This document shows, one piece after another, positions 44,285 to 54,585 of a stretch of DNA of 58,514 nucleotides (positions within the stretch are counted from its first letter, which is position 1; the number at the start of each line of letters is the position of its first letter). The notes beneath the pieces were generated by a model that was not told where the DNA came from, did no database searches, and saw nothing but the letters and a program-made list of their open reading frames with translations. The translations under genes were made by a program, and so were the position numbers. Source of the stretch: Mesorhizobium norvegicum (lineage in GTDB: Bacteria; Pseudomonadota; Alphaproteobacteria; Rhizobiales; Rhizobiaceae); the NCBI RefSeq assembly GCF_004919685.1, contig NZ_SMYZ01000059.1, positions 1 through 58,514 of the forward strand, in the 5' to 3' direction.

Positions 44285-45342
44285 ATGCCGCTTGACATCG
44301 AAACCCGGTTTCTCTGCCTGGCGGATTTTGAACCGGCGGCGCGGGAGCTATTGCCGCACGCGGTTTACGAGTTCATTGCCGCCGGTGCTGGCGAAGAAAT
44401 CACCAAGCGTGACAATGAAGCCGCATTCGACCGCATCAGGTTAAGGCCGCGCGTGCTGCGCGATGTGACAAGACTTGATACCGGGATCACGCTCTTCAGG
44501 CAAAGTCTGCAGCATCCTCTCATCCTGGCCCCGATAGCATATCAGCGGCTGGTGCATCCGGAAGGCGAGGTGGCCGCGGCGCGCGGCGCTGGAGCGGCGG
44601 AAGCGGTGTTCACTCTGGGCACCACGGCGACGGCGGCGATCGAGGATTGCGTGGCGGTGAGCCAGTCTCCAGTCTGGTTCCTGCTCTATTGGCAAAGCGA
44701 TCGCGGTTTCAATGGCGAACTCGTATCGCGCATGGCGGCACTGGGCGCAAAGGCGATCAGCGTGACGGTCGACATGCCAACGCCAGGCGATCGCCGCAGG
44801 CAGTTCCGGGCAGGATTCAAAATTCCTGACAGCCTCGCAACGCCATACTTCAAGGACCGGAACACCGGCGTGCTCAAAGTTGGCACTGCGCAGCGGCGTG
44901 CCATGCCGACCTGGGCGGATATTGCCTGGCTGCGTTCGCTGACGACCCTGCCGCTTATCCTGAAGGGCATCCTCGATCCTGACGATGCGAGCTGGCGATC
45001 GGAACCGGTGCCGATGCCATCGTCGTCTCGAACCACGGTTCGCGTAACCTCGACACCCTGCCGGCGACCATCGACGCCCTGCCCGCCATCGCGGAGCGGG
45101 TGGCCGGACGGATTCCCATCATCCTCGACGGCGGGGTGAGGCGTGGCACCGACGTTTTGAAGGCGATTGCCCTCGGGGCAAGCGCAGTCATGATTGGCCG
45201 CCCCTATGTCTACGCCCTGGCAACGGGTGGTGCCGAGGGCGTAGCCCATTGTGTCAACCTGCTTCGCCGGGATTTCGAGATGGCAATGGCGCTAACCGGC
45301 AGGGCGCGCATCGGCGAGATCGACCGGTCGGTAATCTGGTGA
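44285..45342 (+). pseudogene. FMN-dependent alpha-hydroxy-acid oxidase/dehydrogenase, frameshifted
   Basis: The first frame (from ATG 44285) encodes the N-terminal two-thirds of a lactate oxidase/dehydrogenase-type TIM barrel: YEFIAAGAGEEITKRDNEAAF, LAPIAYQRLVHPEGE, ILKGILDPDDA. From about 44990 the homologous sequence continues in another frame: AIGTGADAIVVSNHGSRN with the catalytic His and Arg region, then IILDGGVRRGTDVLKAIALGA, ending at 45342. One missing base near 44990-44994 explains this; the span of 1058 bases is not a multiple of three. Unless it is a sequencing error, the product loses its FMN and active-site half. It is a recent lesion, since both halves look intact. Confidence 0.85.
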
Positions 45343-45568
45343 AGCCCGGACCTATTCTTCGGCTACGTTCAGCCGGATATGCAGTTCGGAGTCTTTCGGT
45401 CTCGTGATGGGGAGCTTAGGCCCCTAGAACCGGCGCCAGAGATTCCAGGAAGCGCCAGTGGAGGGCGCGACTTGGCTGTGCTCCCCACCATACGCGTTCA
45501 CCCGCAAAATCTGGACAAAAAGAGCCAAAACAATTCAGGCTCGATCCTATCCATCAAATGCCGGGACC
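45343..45568. other. Non-coding gap between pseudogene and mosaic element
   Basis: About 225 bp without a credible gene, promoter or RNA. It separates the frameshifted oxidase from the palindromic element that follows gcvP. Confidence 0.4.
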
Positions 45569-45665
45569 AAACACCTAATGCGGGTCGCGGGCGACCCGCA
45601 TTAGGTGTTTGTTCTATGCATGTCGTTCTCCCAAAAACCGGGTCACTTTTTGGGCGACATGCATT
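45569..45665. repeat. Palindromic mosaic element, copy C
   Basis: A perfect 20-bp inverted repeat (45569-45588 with 45591-45610) has only a 2-base loop and a core of TAATGCGGGTCGC. A second palindrome follows at once: ATGCATGTCG (45616-45625), CCCAAAAA (45630-45637), TTTTTGGG (45647-45654) and CGACATGCAT (45655-45664). The second palindrome is module 2 of the elements at 8861 and 50277; the first is a different module 1. It abuts the 3' end of gcvP by a few bases and could end its transcript. Confidence 0.8.
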
Positions 45666-45667
45666 GG

Positions 45668-48478
<2,811 letters not shown>

Positions 48479-48495
48479 GTCAATACGTCCTGATG

Positions 48496-48864
48496 TCAAC
48501 CGATATGGGCTTTGTAGGCGGCCTCATCCATGAGGCCGGCGAGCTGGCTTTCGTCGGCAAGCTTCATCTTCCACAGCCAACCGGCCCCGGTTGCCGCCGA
48601 GTTGACCAGTGACGGGTCCGACGACAGCGTGCCGTTGGCTTCGGTGATCTCGCCATCGACCGGCGCGTAGACATCGGAAGCCGCCTTGACGGATTCGACC
48701 ACGACGGCGGTATCGCCCTTGGTCAATTTCTTTCCGGTCTCCGGCAGTTCGACGAAGACGAGATCGCCGAGCTGCTCTTGGGCATAGTCGGTGATGCCGA
48801 CAGTGGCGATGCCGCCCTCGACACGGAGCCATTCGTGATCGGTTGTGAAATAGGTCGTTGCCAT
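48496..48864 (-). CDS. gcvH: Glycine cleavage system H protein
   Basis: A 122-aa lipoyl-carrier protein. The lipoylated residue is Lys60 in VVVESVKAASDVYAP. ATG 48864 is used because AAGGAT lies seven bases upstream; ATG 48873 has that site too close. It lies five bases after gcvT and 17 bases before gcvP. Confidence 0.97.
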   Translation of the reverse strand: MATTYFTTDHEWLRVEGGIATVGITDYAQEQLGDLVFVELPETGKKLTKGDTAVVVESVKAASDVYAPVDGEITEANGTLSSDPSLVNSAATGAGWLWKMKLADESQLAGLMDEAAYKAHIG

Positions 48865-48869
48865 TGAAA

Positions 48870-49970
48870 TCATCCTTTGCGGTAGCGATGCGGTGTGAAG
48901 GGCAGGGAGCTGATGTCGACCGGGATTTTCGTGCCGCGAACATCGGCGAAGACCCGTGTTCCGGGCTTGGCCAGCGGTGTCGCGACATAGCCCATGGCGA
49001 CCGGATGGCCGGCCGAGGGGCCGAAACCGCCCGATGTGACATGGCCGGCGGGATTGCCGTCGGCATCAAAGAGCGCAGCACCGGCGCGCACCGGCTGGCG
49101 GCCTTCCGGCTTAAGCCCGACGCGCTTTTGTGCGGGGCCTCGTTCCACGGCGGCACGCAGCGCGTCGGCGCCGATGAAAGCGCCGGAAGCGCGAACCTCC
49201 TTCGGGATCGCCCACATCAAGGCGGCGCTGGCCGGGTCGGTCTCCGGCGTGATGTCCTGACCATGCAGGCATAGCCCTGCCTCCAGCCGCAGGCTGTCGC
49301 GGGCGGCCAGCCCGATCCACAGCACGCGCTCGTCGCCGAGCAGTTTCGCAACGAGATCGCGCGCATCGGCCTCCGGCAGGCCGATCTCGAAACCGTCCTC
49401 GCCGGTATAGCCAGAGCGGCTCATGAACCAGTTCTTCCGCGGTTCTACCCCATGCATGAACAGCAGCGAGCCGGTCTCGATGCCGGCGCGGGAAAGGGCC
49501 GCCCAGGCTTCAGGACCCTGGATGGCGAGAAAGACGCGGTCGAGCGGCTCGACCTTGGCGTCGAAATCCGCGGCAAGTGCACGCAAATGCTTTTCGTCGG
49601 CCACGGCGTTGCCGGCGTTGGCGACCACCATGAACCTGGTGTCGCCAAGGCTGGTGACGATCAGGTCGTCCAGAATGCCGCCTGCTTCATTGAGGAAGAA
49701 GGACAGTTTGGATTGCGAGATCTCGAGCGCGCCTGCATCCAAGGGGCAAGCACGGTTGAGCAGCGCAACCGCCTCCGGCCCGCTGACCTCGAACAGCTTC
49801 ATATGCGAGATGTCGAACAGGCCAGCCTGCTCGCGGGTGTGAAGATGTTCCTTCATGACGCCGGCCGGATAGGTCAGCGGCATCGACCAGCCGGCAAAGG
49901 CGCCGAAGCGCGCACCGGCGGCCATGTGGATATCTTCGAGAGGAAGGTGTTTTGTGTCGTCGCCCGTCAT
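48870..49970 (-). CDS. gcvT: Aminomethyltransferase (T protein of the glycine cleavage system)
   Basis: A 366-aa folate enzyme that moves the methylene group from aminomethyl-lipoyl-GcvH to tetrahydrofolate, releasing ammonia. Motifs include FDISHMKLFEVSGPEAVALLN and SRSGYTGEDGFEI. GGAG lies five bases before the ATG. It is the first gene of the operon, downstream of a tandem glycine riboswitch. Confidence 0.95.
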   Translation of the reverse strand: MTGDDTKHLPLEDIHMAAGARFGAFAGWSMPLTYPAGVMKEHLHTREQAGLFDISHMKLFEVSGPEAVALLNRACPLDAGALEISQSKLSFFLNEAGGILDDLIVTSLGDTRFMVVANAGNAVADEKHLRALAADFDAKVEPLDRVFLAIQGPEAWAALSRAGIETGSLLFMHGVEPRKNWFMSRSGYTGEDGFEIGLPEADARDLVAKLLGDERVLWIGLAARDSLRLEAGLCLHGQDITPETDPASAALMWAIPKEVRASGAFIGADALRAAVERGPAQKRVGLKPEGRQPVRAGAALFDADGNPAGHVTSGGFGPSAGHPVAMGYVATPLAKPGTRVFADVRGTKIPVDISSLPFTPHRYRKG

Positions 49971-49996
49971 GTCGTCTCCAGAGTCGCACGCAATCG

Positions 49997-50013
49997 GTCG
50001 CGAATGGCGACCA
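49997..50013 (-). promoter_or_regulatory. Hairpin between glycine riboswitch and gcvT
   Basis: GGTCGC and GCGACC arms around a 5-base loop lie between the second aptamer and the gcvT ribosome-binding site. It could be part of the expression platform. Confidence 0.4.
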
Positions 50014-50020
50014 GTCCGTG

Positions 50021-50199
50021 CCCCTCTGTCTGAAGCCTGAGAGACTCGCGCAACCGGAACTCTGTCAGCGGCGCTTACACCTTCGGCGCGGGGGCAAGCC
50101 CCGACTTTCCAGAGTGTCTTTCCCGTCTACGGTTCTTTTGCCTGAGAGATTTCGGGCGATTTCCCCTTCGGCGGCAGCTTTCGCTGCTCTCTCCCGCAA
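50021..50199 (-). promoter_or_regulatory. Tandem glycine riboswitch
   Basis: Read on the minus strand, two glycine aptamers occur in series. Aptamer I begins GCGGGAGAG and contains CGCCGAAGG (50165-50173), CTCTCAGGC (50140-50148) and ACTCTGGA. Aptamer II repeats CGCCGAAGG (50080-50088) and CTCTCAGGC (50035-50043) and ends in GACAGAGGGG. These are the hallmark conserved blocks of the glycine riboswitch. It precedes gcvT by about 50 bases and should switch the operon on when glycine is abundant. Confidence 0.95.
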
Positions 50200-50276
50200 A
50201 CAGGTAGGACTCAGACCCTGAGTCCTCGACGCGCCATCCATAGCTTGTGCGCGACGGCTTGTCACCTGTCAGCGAC

Positions 50277-50397
50277 ATCTAAAGCGCGTCGCGCTGGCGA
50301 TGCGCTTTAGATCTCTGTTTTCATGCATGTCGTTCTCTCAAAACCGCGGCACACCCTCGGGTCGAGCCCGAGGGCATGCTTTTGGGCGACATGCATT
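50277..50397. repeat. Palindromic mosaic element, copy D, with nested hairpin
   Basis: Module 1 is ATCTAAAGCGC (50277-50287) pairing with GCGCTTTAGAT (50302-50312). Module 2 is ATGCATGTCG (50323-50332) pairing with CGACATGCAT (50387-50396), with CAAAA/TTTTGGG inside. Between these arms sits an extra hairpin, CCCTCGGG-TCGAG-CCCGAGGG (50354-50374), not present in copies A and C. The composite nature suits a mosaic repeat. It lies upstream of the glycine riboswitch on one side and the 333-aa gene on the other. Confidence 0.8.
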
Positions 50398-50512
50398 GTT
50401 CCGACAAGTCTTCGCTAACCACGCCGTTTGCCGGTTTTTCAAGACACTGCTGATATGTTGGCGGGTATGACGCTTTGGGGCCGGCATTGCCGGCAGCGGA
50501 CGGGGACGACAA

Positions 50513-51514
50513 ATGGGCGAATTGATCATGAGCGCGCCGGTGGCGGGGCTGACCTCGAAAAGCAGCATCGCCGCGGAGGATGTGGCGATGCTGCGCCATG
50601 AGGTGTTCGGCGATGGCGTGGTGACGCGCGGCGAGGCCGAGGCGCTGTTCGCGCTCGACGCCACGGCCAAGGACAAATGCCAGGAATGGCCGCCTTTCTT
50701 CATCGAGGCGGTTACCGACTATATCGTCCACCAGGAAAAGCCGTCGGGCTATATCTCGCAGGACAATGCCGACTGGCTGATCCGTACGATCTCTCGCGAT
50801 GGCATGGTCGACAGCCGGACCGAACTCGAATTGCTGGCCCACGTGCTGGAAGAGGCGAGATCGTCGCCGGGCCAGCTTTGCGTCTATGCGCTGCAACAGG
50901 TCGCCCACGCCGTTGTCGACGGCAAGGGACCGCTGATGCTCGGCGGCGCACTGGTTCCCGGACTGATCGCCAAGGCCGAGGTCGAGCTGCTGCGCCGGAT
51001 CCTCCATGCTCATGGCGGCGACGGCAACATTGCCATCACGCGCGCCGAGGCAGAGGTGCTGGTCAAGATCAATGAGCGGACCGCTCAAGGACGCAACGAT
51101 CCGTCCTGGAACGATCTGTTCGTCAAGGCGATCGCCAATTTCGTCATGTGCTCGGCCGGTTATGAAGCGCCGACGCGCGACGTGGCGCTGCGCCGTGATG
51201 CCTTCCTCGAACACGCCGATCCGGAAATCGGCAGCTTCTTCAGCCGCATGATCTCCGGCGGCCTTGCCGGCATCATGGAGGCCTATCGGTCTCCAGGCGA
51301 CATCGAGGCCGAGTGGGAAGCCAAGAACAGGGCGGCCGAGGCCCTGGCGCGCCGCGCCGAGACGATCGATGCCGGCGAAGCCGGCTGGCTGATCGAACAT
51401 ATCGGCGTGGACCGGCCACTCTACGAGAACGAACGCGCCCTGCTGACGCTGATCAAGCACGCCTCGCCGGAAATCCATCCGGCGCTGAGGCCGCTGCTCG
51501 ACAAGGTTGCCTGA
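50513..51514 (+). CDS. Internally duplicated protein of unknown function
   Basis: A 333-aa soluble protein with no signal or membrane segment and no family I recognise. Residues 20-130 and about 153-330 are copies of one unit. Unit 1 has EDVAMLRHEVFGDGVVTRGEAEALF, ..WPPFFIEAVTDYIV, ..NADWLIRTI..E.ELL. Unit 2 has AEVELLRRIL...AITRAEAEVLV, ..WNDLFVKAIANFVM, then after about 40 extra residues EAGWLIEHI..ERALL. A GGGGA site lies six bases before ATG 50513. It stands alone between the repeat element and the convergent gntR gene. Confidence 0.7.
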   Translation: MGELIMSAPVAGLTSKSSIAAEDVAMLRHEVFGDGVVTRGEAEALFALDATAKDKCQEWPPFFIEAVTDYIVHQEKPSGYISQDNADWLIRTISRDGMVDSRTELELLAHVLEEARSSPGQLCVYALQQVAHAVVDGKGPLMLGGALVPGLIAKAEVELLRRILHAHGGDGNIAITRAEAEVLVKINERTAQGRNDPSWNDLFVKAIANFVMCSAGYEAPTRDVALRRDAFLEHADPEIGSFFSRMISGGLAGIMEAYRSPGDIEAEWEAKNRAAEALARRAETIDAGEAGWLIEHIGVDRPLYENERALLTLIKHASPEIHPALRPLLDKVA

Positions 51515-51533
51515 CCAGTAAAGGGTTGCCTGA

Positions 51534-52259
51534 TCAGATCTGGCCGACGTCGATGTATATCCGTGCCAGGCCTTCCCGAACGGTCGACATGGCATCGGCA
51601 ACACTGATGGCGATATGGTCATGCATCAGCCTGGCGGCCCTGTCGGCGTCGCGACTGACCATGGCCCGGGCGATCTCGCTGTGTTCGGTGTAGGTCGTCG
51701 ACAGTCGCCGGTGCTTCTCCACTTCGATCTTGCGAACGAAATGGATGCGCGTGTTGATGCCTTCGAGCATGCGCGCCAGTTCGGGATTGCCTGACAGCCG
51801 GGCGATGCGGATGTGAAATTCCTCGTCCCTGGCGGTCAGCTCAGTGCTGGAAAACGAGTCGGCGCGCGCCATGGTGATCGTCCACCAGTCGACGAGCGCG
51901 GCGAGCTCCTCATTGGTCGCGCGCTGGATTGCCAGCCTGACGGAGCGCTCCTCGAGCACTGTCCGCACATCGGAAAGATTGACCACCTCGTCGACATCGA
52001 AGCCGCGGCAAAAGAAGCCGCGATTGGTCTGGAAGGTGATGAGTTCCTCCGTGACCAGCCGCTGGAGGGCCTCCCGGATCGGGCTACGGCTGACATTCAG
52101 CCTCGCGGCAAGCGCCACTTCGTTGATGCGTTCGTTCGGCTTGAAGCGATAGTCCATCGCCATGCGACGGATCTCTTCATAGACACGCGGGCCGGTCTTG
52201 ATCGGCTTGGATGCCAACGCCGCGTTGTTGTCCTGGTTGCTTTGCCTGGGTCGGAGCAT
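51534..52259 (-). CDS. GntR-family regulator (FadR/FCD type)
   Basis: A 241-aa transcriptional regulator. The N-terminal winged helix-turn-helix (about 25-90) has INEVALAARLNVSRSPIREALQRLVTEELI. The C-terminal all-helical FCD domain has the metal-site residues in ARDEEFHIRIARLSGN and a later HSEIARAMVSRDADRAARLMHDHI. It lies directly downstream of dadA, whose stop overlaps an alternative TTG start. The palindrome ATTGTCGACAAT found before dadA and before the racemase gene is the likely operator. It is expected to repress both and to be relieved by a substrate. Confidence 0.88.
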   Translation of the reverse strand: MLRPRQSNQDNNAALASKPIKTGPRVYEEIRRMAMDYRFKPNERINEVALAARLNVSRSPIREALQRLVTEELITFQTNRGFFCRGFDVDEVVNLSDVRTVLEERSVRLAIQRATNEELAALVDWWTITMARADSFSSTELTARDEEFHIRIARLSGNPELARMLEGINTRIHFVRKIEVEKHRRLSTTYTEHSEIARAMVSRDADRAARLMHDHIAISVADAMSTVREGLARIYIDVGQI

Positions 52260-52267
52260 GGCGTCGG

Positions 52268-53548
52268 TCAAGCCTTTGCGGCGCTTGGTTCGGCGAACCG
52301 CGCCTGTGTGGGAAGGATACCATCGAGGGCGACTGGCGCGGCCCGGCCGGCGATCAGATCGGCGACGATGCGGGCCGATCCATGCGCCATGGTCCAGCCG
52401 ATATGGCCGTGGCCGGTGTTCAGCCAGAGGTTTTTGATGTTGCGCAGGCCGAGGATCGGCAGGTTGTCGGGCGTCATGGGTCTCAGACAGGCCCGCATTT
52501 CGGCGCGATCATAGGCGATACCGTGCGGAAAAAGGTCCTGCGTGACGCGCTTCATGAAGGCGAAATCCGAAGGCTTGTGGCTGCGATCATAGCCTGCGAA
52601 CTCCGCGGTGGCGGTGACGCGGATGCGATCGCCCATCGGCGTGATGGCAACGAGGTTGTGCTCATCGATCATGGGAAGCTTTGGAGCCAGGGCCTGATCA
52701 ACGATGGGAATGGTCAGGGAATATCCCTTGATCGGGTAGATCGGCAGACCAAGGCCGATCTTGCGGGCAAGGATCGGGCTTTCCGCGCCCAGACACAGAA
52801 CGTATGTGTCGGCCAGGATCTCACCCTTGTCGGTGACGACCCGGGTGATCGCGTCGTTCCTGCGTTCTATCCCGACGACCCTGGTGCCTGTCAGGATCTT
52901 GCCGCCCCTCGTTTCGACGATGGCCGCCAGTGCGCGCGTGAACTTGGCGGCGTCGCCGGTTTCGTCGGTCGGACACAATATGCCGCCGGCAATGCCGCCG
53001 CGCGACGAAGCCAGCGCCGGCTCGCGGTTAACGATTTCCTGCGCGTCGACAATGCGGATTTCCTGGCCGTCGGCTTCCAGCAGGCGCATGTTGGCGACGC
53101 CCTTGTCGAGCGCCTGACGGCTGCGGTGGAAGTAAAGAATGCCGGCCGAGGTCCTGTCGTATTGGATCGCTTCCTCCCTGACGACTGCCTGAAGGACCGA
53201 TTGGGAATGGACCGCAAGCCGATGTTTGAGAAGGGTGTTGCGACGCGCCCTGGCGGCCGTGCATTCCCTGAGGAAGCGCAGCGACCAGCTGTAGAGATGC
53301 GGGTCGGCGGAGAGTTTGAAACGAAGCGCCTGGTCTTTCTGGAACAGCGACTTCAGCAGGATTTTTGGGGCGGCTGGCGATGACCAGACGAAAGAGTGAC
53401 CGGGCGCGATCATGCCGGCATTTGCCCAGCTTGCGCCCTCGGCCACCCGCGGTGCCTGCTCGAGAACGGTGACCTGGTGGCCATCCTTTTGCAACTGATA
53501 GGCAGTGGTGATCCCGACCACGCCCCCGCCCAAGATCAATACGCGCAT
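52268..53548 (-). CDS. dadA: FAD-dependent D-amino-acid dehydrogenase
   Basis: A 426-aa membrane-associated flavoenzyme of the DadA group that oxidises D-amino acids to keto acids and passes electrons to the respiratory chain. The FAD Rossmann motif VLILGGGVVGITTAYQL opens the protein. EGASWANAGMIAPGHS and the closing LNTGHGHIGWTMAHGSARIVADLI are DadA-typical. ATG 53548 places the FAD motif at the N-terminus and has GGAA seven bases upstream. It forms an operon with gntR and is divergent from the racemase-family gene. Confidence 0.9.
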   Translation of the reverse strand: MRVLILGGGVVGITTAYQLQKDGHQVTVLEQAPRVAEGASWANAGMIAPGHSFVWSSPAAPKILLKSLFQKDQALRFKLSADPHLYSWSLRFLRECTAARARRNTLLKHRLAVHSQSVLQAVVREEAIQYDRTSAGILYFHRSRQALDKGVANMRLLEADGQEIRIVDAQEIVNREPALASSRGGIAGGILCPTDETGDAAKFTRALAAIVETRGGKILTGTRVVGIERRNDAITRVVTDKGEILADTYVLCLGAESPILARKIGLGLPIYPIKGYSLTIPIVDQALAPKLPMIDEHNLVAITPMGDRIRVTATAEFAGYDRSHKPSDFAFMKRVTQDLFPHGIAYDRAEMRACLRPMTPDNLPILGLRNIKNLWLNTGHGHIGWTMAHGSARIVADLIAGRAAPVALDGILPTQARFAEPSAAKA

Positions 53549-53573
53549 TGCCGTTCCAATGGCTGTCGTTCCT

Positions 53574-53613
53574 ATTGTCGACAATTCAATAGGAAGACGC
53601 CGATTCTTGTCAA
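53574..53613 (-). promoter_or_regulatory. dadA promoter with GntR operator
   Basis: On the minus strand TTGACA (53613-53608), a 16-base spacer and TATTGA (53591-53586) are followed at once by the perfect palindrome ATTGTCGACAAT (53585-53574). That places the palindrome at the transcription start. FadR-type GntR proteins bind TNGTNNACNA-like sites, which this fits. Confidence 0.7.
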
Positions 53614-53698
53614 CGGCGCACGGGTCTGTGACTGACAAGCGATCCACTCGGGCCTATAATTCGGACGTTTCCCGGTTTCCAAAATCGGCACGGAGCTC

Positions 53699-53739
53699 TT
53701 GACAGTTTCGGCAATGTTGCCGTTTCTATTGTCGACAAT
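53699..53739 (+). promoter_or_regulatory. Racemase-gene promoter with GntR operator
   Basis: TTGACA (53699-53704) lies 29 bases before a second copy of ATTGTCGACAAT (53728-53739). The -10 is less clear, with TCTATT (53725-53730) as a weak candidate. CTATTGTCGACAATTC (16 bases) is shared with the dadA operator, and the -35-to-operator distance is nearly equal (28 and 29). Confidence 0.65.
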
Positions 53740-53765
53740 TCGAATTTCAGGAAGGGGACTGCACC

Positions 53766-54560
53766 ATGGACGCCCCGGTTACGCGCGCCGACGACATGCT
53801 TGTCCTCGACAAGGAACATATTCCCTTCAAGACCGACGACGGTATCGGCACCCGCGCCAATCTAGGCCTGCTCGTGCTGCGGACCGACCAGACCATCGAG
53901 GATGAATTCCGCTATGTGCTGCCCGCGCGCGACATCGCTCTGTATGAGGCGCGGCTCTACAGCGATGTCGAGATCACACCGGAAAACCTGATGAAGATGT
54001 CAGCCGTGATCCCAGGAACGGTCGGCCTTTTGCCCGACGTCAAGTTCGATGTGATCGGCTTTGCCTGCACGTCGGGAGCGCTTGTCATCGGCGAGGACAA
54101 GGTCGCCGCGCGCGTTCACGAGGTGCTGCCGGGCGTGCAGGTGACCAACCCGGTGACGGCGGCGCGGGCGGCGCTGAAGGCTCTGGGTGTCTCGCGGATC
54201 GCGCTGCTCACCCCATATCTCGCCAAAATCAATCATTCCCTGCGTGCATCGCTGATGGCGCGGGGGATGGATATTCCGGTCATGGGCTCCTTCAATGAGG
54301 CGGACGACAATGTCGTAGCACGCATCACGCCGGCATCGGTCAAGCAGGCCATCCTGGAAATCGGCGCGTCGAGCGAGTGTGAGGCCGTGTTCGTGTCCTG
54401 CACCAGCATGCGCGTTGCCCGGATCATCGAGGAGGTCGAGAAGGAGTTGAAGAAACCGGTCACCTCGAGCAACCATGCACTTGCCTGGCATATGCTGCGG
54501 CTTGGCGGCATTGCCGAGCAGATTGCCGGAAAAGGCGAGCTGTTTCGTTGCTCGCCGTAG
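53766..54560 (+). CDS. Asp/Glu racemase-maleate isomerase superfamily protein
   Basis: A 264-aa enzyme with the two-cysteine layout of this superfamily: GFACTSGALVIG in the first half and VFVSCTSMRVARI in the second. Members are aspartate/glutamate racemases, maleate cis-trans isomerases, hydantoin racemases and arylmalonate decarboxylases; sequence alone does not decide. The shared operator with dadA suggests a joint route, for example racemising an L-amino acid so that DadA can oxidise the D-form. That is inference. AGGAAGGGG precedes the ATG. Confidence 0.8.
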   Translation: MDAPVTRADDMLVLDKEHIPFKTDDGIGTRANLGLLVLRTDQTIEDEFRYVLPARDIALYEARLYSDVEITPENLMKMSAVIPGTVGLLPDVKFDVIGFACTSGALVIGEDKVAARVHEVLPGVQVTNPVTAARAALKALGVSRIALLTPYLAKINHSLRASLMARGMDIPVMGSFNEADDNVVARITPASVKQAILEIGASSECEAVFVSCTSMRVARIIEEVEKELKKPVTSSNHALAWHMLRLGGIAEQIAGKGELFRCSP

Positions 54561-54585
54561 GCTGGCCATCTTTGGAGCCGCGGGT

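Noticed and set aside
51534..54560. Calling the divergon an ectoine or hydantoin utilisation locus
   Set aside because: The racemase superfamily includes such enzymes, but the other required genes (for example hydantoinase, ectoine hydrolase, transporters) are absent nearby.
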